Made by a program: the position numbers and the translations under genes. The notes under the pieces are model-generated. The model had not been told where the DNA came from and searched no databases. It saw nothing but the letters and a program-made list of their open reading frames with translations. Below are positions 58,605 to 64,000 of a stretch of DNA of 64,000 bases, in pieces (the first letter of the stretch is position 1; the number at the start of each line of letters is the position of its first letter). Location of the stretch: assembly GCF_900110575.1 (NCBI RefSeq), contig NZ_FOEF01000012.1, positions 186,001 through 250,000 of the forward strand, given 5' to 3'. This DNA is from Amycolatopsis saalfeldensis. GTDB taxonomy: Bacteria; Actinomycetota; Actinomycetes; Mycobacteriales; Pseudonocardiaceae.

Positions 58605-60077
58605 CTACCACGCCGAGCCCGGTTCCCCGCTGAGCCGGGACGCGGTGAAGACCTCCGCAACGGGCCGCCGCGGGTCGTAGGCGGACCAGCCCGGGTCGCC
58701 GGTCCGGGCGAACGCGATCCAGGCGGCGTGCATCCGCGCCGCGAGGCCGGGCGGGGCGGGATCGGGGCCGAGCAGGCCCGTTTCCCCGTGCAGCCAAGGC
58801 TTTTCGGCGAGGTCGAAGACAAACGGCAGCTCCACGGTGTGGGCCGCGCCGAGCCGTCCGCCCAGTGCCGTCGACCGGTAGCCGAACGAGTAGACGTGCG
58901 TGTGGCCGTCCGAGATGCGCGCATGGGCCCGCGCCAGGCGCGCCGTGCCGGCCCCGAACAGCGCCTTCCCGAGTACCGCGGAACGCAGTTCGCCCGGTGA
59001 CGCGCCGGGCCGGGCCGAGCGGTGCGTGGCGACTTCGGCCTCCGGGTCCGCGGCTGCCCGGGCGGCGACGGCCAGCACGTCCGCCTCCGTCGAGGACTCC
59101 AGATTTCCTTGCGGCACCAGGTAAAGGTGGCCTTCCTCGGTGGTGGTGCCGAGCAGCAGGCCGACGTCGGCGGCCGGGCCGGCGGCGAGGCCGTCGGCGG
59201 GCTGGACCGGGAGGACCAGGCTGAACGGGCTCAATCCGGCGAGCGGGTCGGTCGCGGTCTCGGTGCGCAGGTCGAGGCCCGCCAGTGCGGGCAGGATCGC
59301 CAGGAAGCGCTCGTCCGGGATCGGCGCGAACGCCTCGGCGACCGGTTCGACGCCCAGCGCGGCGGCGGCCGCGAGGGTGACGCGGCGCGCCTGCTCCGGG
59401 GTGAACGCGCCGGTGCCGCTGCCGCTCTGGACGATCGCCCGCCGGAACAGGCCGTTGGCCTCCGGTGTCGCGAGCAGCGCGCCGGTGAGCGTGGCGCCCG
59501 CGGACTGGCCGAAGACCGTCACGTTGCCCGGGTCGCCGCCGAACGCCGCGATCGTGTCGCGCACCCAGCCGAGCGCGGCGAGCACGTCGAGCAGCCCGCG
59601 GTTGGGCGGGGCGCCCGGCAGGTCGAGGAATCCGGGGATGCCGACGCGGTAGTTCACCGTCACGAGGACCACACCGTCGCGGGCGAACGCGCTGCCGTCG
59701 TAGAGCGCGGCGCGCGTCGAACCGGTGACGAACCCGCCGCCGTGCACGAAAACCATGACCGGACGCCGGTTTCCGTCGGCGGCCGGCGTGCGGACGTCGA
59801 CGGTCAGGTACTCCTCGCCCCGCACCCAGCCCGGCCCGAAGTACGGCGTCATGTCCAACCGGCCGAAGTCGCGGGCCGGCTGGGGCGCCGTCGGCGAGGG
59901 CGCCGTGCCGTCGCGGACCCCGGCCCAGCCCGGGTGCGGCGCGGGCGGAGCGAACCGTCCGGCGCCGGCCGGGGCCGCCGCGTACGGGATGGCGCGGTAG
60001 AACTCGCCGGACTCGTCACGGCCGCCGCGCACGGCGCCCGCCGGGGTCTCGACGACCGGATTTGCTTGCTGGGTCAC
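58605..60077 (-). CDS. Type B carboxylesterase
   Basis: A 490-residue esterase/lipase: oxyanion motif VFVHGGGFVTGS, nucleophile Ser in FGQSAGATLTG, and catalytic His in GAAHTVELPFVF, with Glu in the TTTEEGHLY region. There is no signal peptide, so it is cytoplasmic. AAAGGAGG precedes the GTG at 60077 by nine bases. It follows the metallo-hydrolase gene by 23 bases, and both probably hydrolyse esters or lactones of one compound under the divergent XRE regulator. Confidence 0.9.
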   Translation of the reverse strand: MTQQANPVVETPAGAVRGGRDESGEFYRAIPYAAAPAGAGRFAPPAPHPGWAGVRDGTAPSPTAPQPARDFGRLDMTPYFGPGWVRGEEYLTVDVRTPAADGNRRPVMVFVHGGGFVTGSTRAALYDGSAFARDGVVLVTVNYRVGIPGFLDLPGAPPNRGLLDVLAALGWVRDTIAAFGGDPGNVTVFGQSAGATLTGALLATPEANGLFRRAIVQSGSGTGAFTPEQARRVTLAAAAALGVEPVAEAFAPIPDERFLAILPALAGLDLRTETATDPLAGLSPFSLVLPVQPADGLAAGPAADVGLLLGTTTEEGHLYLVPQGNLESSTEADVLAVAARAAADPEAEVATHRSARPGASPGELRSAVLGKALFGAGTARLARAHARISDGHTHVYSFGYRSTALGGRLGAAHTVELPFVFDLAEKPWLHGETGLLGPDPAPPGLAARMHAAWIAFARTGDPGWSAYDPRRPVAEVFTASRLSGEPGSAW

Positions 60078-60100
60078 GGGAAACGCCTCCTTTCCGGGAA

Positions 60101-61006
60101 TCACGCGATGCGGGACAGGCCCGCCCACTCCTTGATCACGAACTTCGACCCGTCCCGCTCGACCTGCGCGGCCCCCTGCCCGCCGAAGTGCGCGGGGAAG
60201 ACGAGCGCGCGGTTCTCGGCGGCCTGGCCGAGCAGCTTGTGCCGGGTGGCCCGCGCCTCGGCCGGGTCCTCGCAGAAGCACGAGTTGGTCCCCGGCTCCA
60301 CGATCTGCAGCGGGCTGTGCACCAGGTCGCCGACGAACAGCGCCCGGTCGCCGCCGGACTCCAGCGTGAGCACCGACGAGCCGGGGGTGTGCCCGGGCGC
60401 AAGGTCGAGGCGGAGGTTCTTGTCGATCCGGTACGACCCCTCCCACCGATGCGCCAGCCCCGCCTGCTGGACCGGCGTGACGCTGTCCTCGAAGACGTTC
60501 TGGTTGCCGCGGCCGAAGACGGTCTCGTACTCGTTGGCCGGGTCCCAGAACTCGAAGTCCTGCCGGGTCATCAGGTACGTCGCGTTCGGGAAGGTCGGCA
60601 CCCAGGCGCGGCCGTCGAGCCGGGTGTTCCAGCCGACGTGGTCGATGTGCAGGTGGGTGTTGACCACGACGTCGACGTCCTCGGGCCGGACCCCGGCGGC
60701 GGCGAGATTGTCGAGGTACGCGGTGTCCAGGCGGCTCCACACCGGCGCGTACGGGCGCTCCTTGTGATTGCCGACGCCGGTGTCGACCAGGATCGTGCGC
60801 CCCTCGCTGCGCAGCAGCCAGGACTGCAGCGCCGACTGGCACTGGCCGGTCTCCGGGTCCCAGAAGTCCGGCGCCAGCAGGCCGCGGTGCTCGGCGGGCG
60901 AGCCTTCGGGGTGATCGGGGAAGAACTGGCCCGGGGTCATCTCGACCGAGCCGTAGAACTCCTTGATCCGGGTGACCGTGACGTCTCCCAGGGTGAGCTG
61001 CTCCAT
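60101..61006 (-). CDS. Metallo-beta-lactamase-fold hydrolase
   Basis: A 301-residue MBL-fold enzyme with the dinuclear zinc motif THLHIDHVG, then APGHTPGS (His), VGDLVHSP (bridging Asp) and FPAHFGG (His). It resembles quorum-quenching lactonase- and glyoxalase-like hydrolases, which open lactones or hydrolyse esters. The ATG at 61006 follows GGGACC; the long frame upstream is antisense to the regulator gene. It is the first gene of a two-gene operon with the carboxylesterase. Confidence 0.87.
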   Translation of the reverse strand: MEQLTLGDVTVTRIKEFYGSVEMTPGQFFPDHPEGSPAEHRGLLAPDFWDPETGQCQSALQSWLLRSEGRTILVDTGVGNHKERPYAPVWSRLDTAYLDNLAAAGVRPEDVDVVVNTHLHIDHVGWNTRLDGRAWVPTFPNATYLMTRQDFEFWDPANEYETVFGRGNQNVFEDSVTPVQQAGLAHRWEGSYRIDKNLRLDLAPGHTPGSSVLTLESGGDRALFVGDLVHSPLQIVEPGTNSCFCEDPAEARATRHKLLGQAAENRALVFPAHFGGQGAAQVERDGSKFVIKEWAGLSRIA

Positions 61007-61135
61007 GTGGTCCCGTCCTCGAGTTCGGTGGATGACCCCGAGCCTGGACACGCCGGCGGGCGCGAGCCACTCCCGCGTTGTCCTACCCCGCGCAGGGTGT
61101 GGCTCGGGCCCGGCGGCGCCACGGATACTGGGGTC

Positions 61136-62020
61136 ATGGACGGACCTGGCCCCCTCGGCGACTTCCTGCAAGCCCGGCGGGCGCGGCTGCGGCCGGAGGA
61201 CGTCGGGCTGCGCGACCTCGGCCCGCGCCGGCGCGTCAGCGGCCTGCGGCGCGAGGAACTGGCGCAGTTGGCCGGGGTCAGCGTTTCGTACTACACGCGG
61301 CTGGAGCAGGGCCTGTCGCGCGGGGCGTCGGCCGAGGTGCTCGACGCGATCGCCCGCGCCCTGCGGCTCGACGGCCACGAGCGCGACCACCTCGACCGGC
61401 TCGCCGGCGCCTCCCGCCACACGCCCCGGGTGCGCCGTCCCCGGCCGGAAAGACTCGCCGACGAGACGCGGGACCTCCTGCGCGCCGTCGACGGCGTCCC
61501 GGCGCTGGTGCTCGGCCGGCGCACGGACGTGCTGGCCTGGAACGCCCTCGGGCACGCATTGCTGGCCGGCCACCTGGACTTCGCCGGCCCGGAAACCCCG
61601 GCGCGGCGCCCGAACATGAGCCGGCTGGTGTTCCTCGACCCGCACTGCCGCGAGCTGTACACGGACTGGAAGCGCAAGGCCCGCGCCGTGGTCGGCAATC
61701 TGCGCATCGCCGTCGGCAAGCACCCGGACGACCCGCTGCTCGCGGAGCTGATCGGCGAGCTGACGATGAAAAGCCCGGAGTTCGTCGCGCTGTGGGCGGA
61801 CCACCGCGTGCTCCCCTGCGATGCCGCGTCCTACGAACTGCACCATCCCGTCGTCGGCGCGGTGACCGTGACCCAGCAGACGCTGGCGGTCGCCCGTTCA
61901 CCGGAGCAGGCGCTGATCGTGTGCACGACGCCCGCCAGGTCGCCCTCCGAGGAAGCGCTCGCGCTGCTCCGGCACACGGGATTGCCGTCCGTGGCTCAGG
62001 CGGCAGCCGCCTTCGGGTAG
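61136..62020 (+). CDS. XRE-family regulator with MmyB-like ligand domain
   Basis: A 294-residue regulator: N-terminal HTH_31 (SGLRREELAQLAGVSVSYYTRLEQG) and a C-terminal MmyB-like PAS domain (VLGRRTDVLAWNALGHALL, FLDPHCRELYTDWKRKARAVVGNLR). Such proteins commonly repress an adjacent oxidoreductase or hydrolase. GATACT ends six bases before the ATG: probable leaderless mRNA. It is divergent from the metallo-hydrolase/esterase operon, but also convergent (25-base overlap) with an SDR gene. Confidence 0.88.
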   Translation: MDGPGPLGDFLQARRARLRPEDVGLRDLGPRRRVSGLRREELAQLAGVSVSYYTRLEQGLSRGASAEVLDAIARALRLDGHERDHLDRLAGASRHTPRVRRPRPERLADETRDLLRAVDGVPALVLGRRTDVLAWNALGHALLAGHLDFAGPETPARRPNMSRLVFLDPHCRELYTDWKRKARAVVGNLRIAVGKHPDDPLLAELIGELTMKSPEFVALWADHRVLPCDAASYELHHPVVGAVTVTQQTLAVARSPEQALIVCTTPARSPSEEALALLRHTGLPSVAQAAAAFG

Positions 62021-62859
62021 TGCGGCCGGAGGTTGGCGGCGAGGATCCGGTCGAGGAGCCGGTCCGGCAGCACGCGGGCGAGCCGGGTGAGGAGCGCGGC
62101 GTCGCGGCCGATGGTGTAGCGGGTGCGGGGCCGGCGGTCGGTGACCGCCCGCGCGATCACGAGGCCGGCCTTCTCGGCGGGCAGCCCGGTGCGGGCCATG
62201 GCGGCCGACTGCCCGATGATCGCCTGGACGAGCGGGCCGTAGCGGTCGTGCTGCCGGTCGGTCATGCCGCCGGCCAGCTCGGTGGCGGTCGCGATGCCGC
62301 GAGCCGACATCCGCGTGCTCACCCCGCCGGGCTGGACGACCACCACCCGCACGCCCAGCGGGCCGACCTCCCGGCGCAGGGAGTCGCTGACCGCTTCGAA
62401 GGCGAACTTCGTGCCGGCATAGGCCCCGTACGTGGCCATGGCGATCCGGCCGCCGACCGAGCTGATGTTGACCACCCGGCCCGAGGCGGCCAGCAGCGCG
62501 GGCATGAGCGCCTGGGTGACGGCGATGTGGCCGAAGAGGTTGACCTCGAACTGCCGCCGCCATTCGTCCAGCGGCAGCGTCTCCACCGGGGCGTTCACGG
62601 CGATGCCCGCGTTGTTCACCAGCGCCCGCAGCGGCCGGTGCGCGGGGTCGGCCTCGATGCGCTTGGCGAGCGCCTCGATCTCGCCGGGCCGGGTGATGTC
62701 CAGGATCACCGGCTCGAGGTTCGGGCCTCGAAGAGCGTCGCTTTCCCGGCGAACGCCCGCGAGGACGTGAAAGCCCCGGCCGGCCAGCTCACGGGCGGCG
62801 GCCGCACCCATCCCGGTGGAGGCTCCGGTCACGACGACCAGTTCAGTTGACGTTGTCAT
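61996..62859 (-). CDS. Short-chain dehydrogenase/reductase
   Basis: A 287-residue classical SDR: VVTGASTGMGAAAAREL, NNAGIAV, Ser in VNISSVGG and YAGTK, then VQPGGVST. The Arg-rich VRRESD after beta-2 suggests NADPH. Its C-terminus is longer than the SDR core and basic. TACGTT ends six bases before the ATG, so it is likely leaderless, and a TetR site covers the start codon. It is divergent from TetR 62909, its likely repressor. Confidence 0.9.
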   Translation of the reverse strand: MTTSTELVVVTGASTGMGAAAARELAGRGFHVLAGVRRESDALRGPNLEPVILDITRPGEIEALAKRIEADPAHRPLRALVNNAGIAVNAPVETLPLDEWRRQFEVNLFGHIAVTQALMPALLAASGRVVNISSVGGRIAMATYGAYAGTKFAFEAVSDSLRREVGPLGVRVVVVQPGGVSTRMSARGIATATELAGGMTDRQHDRYGPLVQAIIGQSAAMARTGLPAEKAGLVIARAVTDRRPRTRYTIGRDAALLTRLARVLPDRLLDRILAANLRPHYPKAAAA

Positions 62860-62895
62860 CTCAACAACGTAGCACGCCAGATGACACTGTCAACT
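62845..62895. promoter_or_regulatory. Two TetR operators in the SDR/TetR divergent promoter
   Basis: AGTTGACGTTGTCATCT (62845-62861) and AGATGACACTGTCAACT (62879-62895) are inverted copies of each other (15 of 17). The first covers the SDR start codon; the second lies just before the TetR -10 (TAAGCT, 62897-62902). Confidence 0.65.
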
Positions 62896-62908
62896 GTAAG
62901 CTGCGGCC

Positions 62909-63484
62909 ATGGTCACCCGTCTGGAGTCCGCGGCCGCCACCCGCCGGGCCCTCATCGATGCCGCCGCCCAGCTCCTCGACGCCGGAGGGCCCGAAGCGGT
63001 GACGCTGCGCGAAGTCGGCGCCCGCGCCGGCGTCTCGCGAGGCGCGCCGTACCGGCATTTCGCCCACAAGGGCAGCCTGATCACGGCGGTGGCGACGGAA
63101 AGCTGGGAGCGCATCGCCGACGCCTTCCACACGATCCGCGCCACGCCCGACGCCCCGCCCGCGCAGCTGCGGCGGGCCCTGATGACGCTCATCCAGGTGG
63201 GCCGGAACCAGCCCCACCTCTATCTGATGATGTACAGCACCCCCACCGGCGACCCCGATGCCGCCGTGCGCGCCGCCTCCCGCGCCCAGGAGGAGTTCCT
63301 GGCCATCGTCGCCGCCGTCGTCGGCCCGGACGAGGCGCGGCGGTACGGCGCCCTGCTCTTCACCAGCGCGCACGGCGTCGCCGGAACGGAGCTCAGCGGG
63401 CATCTGACGAAGGAGAAGTGGGACACGACAGCCGAGGACATCGTCACCACCCTGGTGGACCTGACCGCCGGCCGGACCGGCTAG
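62909..63484 (+). CDS. TetR-family repressor
   Basis: A 191-residue TetR protein: HTH ALIDAAAQLLDAGGPEAVTLREVGARAGVSRGAPYRHF with a TetR_C_13-like ligand domain (LYLMMYSTPTGDPDAAVRAA). TAAGCT ends six bases before the ATG with no ribosome-binding site, indicating leaderless expression. Paired inverted sites in the 49-base gap suggest it represses itself and the divergent SDR. Confidence 0.9.
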   Translation: MVTRLESAAATRRALIDAAAQLLDAGGPEAVTLREVGARAGVSRGAPYRHFAHKGSLITAVATESWERIADAFHTIRATPDAPPAQLRRALMTLIQVGRNQPHLYLMMYSTPTGDPDAAVRAASRAQEEFLAIVAAVVGPDEARRYGALLFTSAHGVAGTELSGHLTKEKWDTTAEDIVTTLVDLTAGRTG

Positions 63485-63755
63485 GCAAGCGTCCACTTCG
63501 GACGAGGGCGAGCCCGGCCAGCACCAGCGCAAGCGCCGCGCCAGGAGAACGCGTCACCGATCACCCGGCAGGGAGCCGGGAGGGGACTTCGGCGCACCAG
63601 ACCCCGGCGTCGACCGTCGAATCCTTTGTGGGCAGCAGCCTCGACGGTGACCAGCTGGCAACGCTCGTGCGTCTGTTCGGTATCGCCTCGGTGCACCGGC
63701 CCAGAAGCCGGAGTAACCGGCTAACACTCCGAAACCCGTCAGCGATAGGGCGAAA

Positions 63756-64000
63756 ATGAAACTCCGCGCGAAATACGCCGCCGCCGTCCTGCTCATCGCC
63801 GGGCTGACCACGGGGGCGGGGCTGGTGCCCTCGGCGCAGGCCGACACCACGACCAAGCCCGCCTGGTGCGCCGACCACTCGGACGTCTCCATCCTCGGCA
63901 CCTCCGCGGACACCGGTTACGGCACCACCGGCTACCCCGCCGGCCGCGACCTCCCGGCGCCCACCCAGTACGGCTGGACCACGAAGTTCACCAACGACCT
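63756..64000 (+). CDS. Secreted SGNH/GDSL hydrolase, N-terminal part
   Basis: The first 81 codons of an exported lipase/esterase; the rest lies beyond the window. Signal peptide AKYAAAVLLIAGLTTGAGLVPSAQA, then a mature start with WCADHSDVSILGTSADTGYGTTGY. GTSADTGYG replaces the classical GDS block I, as in actinomycete SGNH hydrolases, with Ser as nucleophile. AGGG lies five bases before the ATG. The 270 bases upstream contain a small GC hairpin at 63564-63580 and no convincing gene. Confidence 0.75.
   Translation, partial: MKLRAKYAAAVLLIAGLTTGAGLVPSAQADTTTKPAWCADHSDVSILGTSADTGYGTTGYPAGRDLPAPTQYGWTTKFTND

Noticed and set aside
63481..63570. Minus-strand fragment reading LALVLAGLALVRSG and VIGDAFSWRGA, like the last helix of an EamA-type transporter
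   Set aside because: Only about 25 residues in two frames; too short to separate from chance in GC-rich DNA.

Overview
The window is very GC-rich DNA with dense genes, frequent GTG starts and stop/start overlaps (GTGA, ATGA). It carries many TetR, LysR, GntR, LacI, HxlR and MerR regulators and many Tat/Sec-exported enzymes. This is typical of a soil actinomycete; the gene content suggests Pseudonocardiales, probably Amycolatopsis or a relative (inference, no search was possible). There are no rRNA or tRNA genes, no CRISPR array and no complete insertion sequence. About 65 genes or gene relics are described, mostly accessory: catabolism, detoxification, regulation and export.

Layout. 1-6.9 kb: benzoylformate decarboxylase with a divergent LysR, a secreted GH31 glycosidase, an atypical P450 and two divergent methyltransferases. 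7-13.3 kb: small secreted protein, NarL-type two-component pair, MerR with a quinone oxidoreductase, flavin disulfide reductase with a membrane protein. 13.3-20.6 kb: broken Lrp and amino-acid decarboxylase, TetR, GntR plus a TmpA/TmpB-like phosphonate oxidation pair, and an HxlR-controlled ABM monooxygenase/NmrA operon. 20.7-23.8 kb: a large cyclase-NACHT-LRR protein, a defence-like STAND ATPase. 24-31.8 kb: adenine deaminase, regulator relics, a LAL regulator, an acyl-CoA synthetase and an SDR. 31.8-43.1 kb: LysR genes, a tandem pair of Tat-exported purple acid phosphatases of which one has lost metal ligands, an MFS transporter with 19 decapeptide repeats in its central loop, a divergent LigA, a tautomerase and a CMD protein. 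43.2-49.7 kb: secreted polysaccharide-lyase-like protein, an unknown protein, a chloramphenicol-phosphotransferase-like kinase, an IS5-type remnant, TetR/oxidoreductase and a dead DD-peptidase. 49.8-55.8 kb: a six-gene two-component/lipoprotein/adaptor/ABC operon. 55.9-64 kb: LacI-controlled GntP permease, esterase and metallo-hydrolase with an XRE regulator, an SDR/TetR pair and the start of an SGNH hydrolase.

Three themes run through the window. (1) Most targets sit beside their regulator and share visible palindromic operators (TetR at 13-15.5 kb, HxlR at 19.3 kb, TetR at 46.7 kb, LacI at 55.9/57 kb, TetR at 62.9 kb). (2) About twenty genes, mostly regulators, have a TAnnnT-like -10 only 6-8 bases before the start codon and no ribosome-binding site, so they are probably leaderless. 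(3) Gene decay is frequent: at least eight loci have frameshifts, multi-codon deletions or truncations, consistent with a fast-changing accessory or arm region. The items most worth study are the cyclase-NACHT-LRR protein, the TmpA/TmpB operon, the repeat-loaded MFS transporter, and the inactive phosphatase paralogue beside its intact sister.
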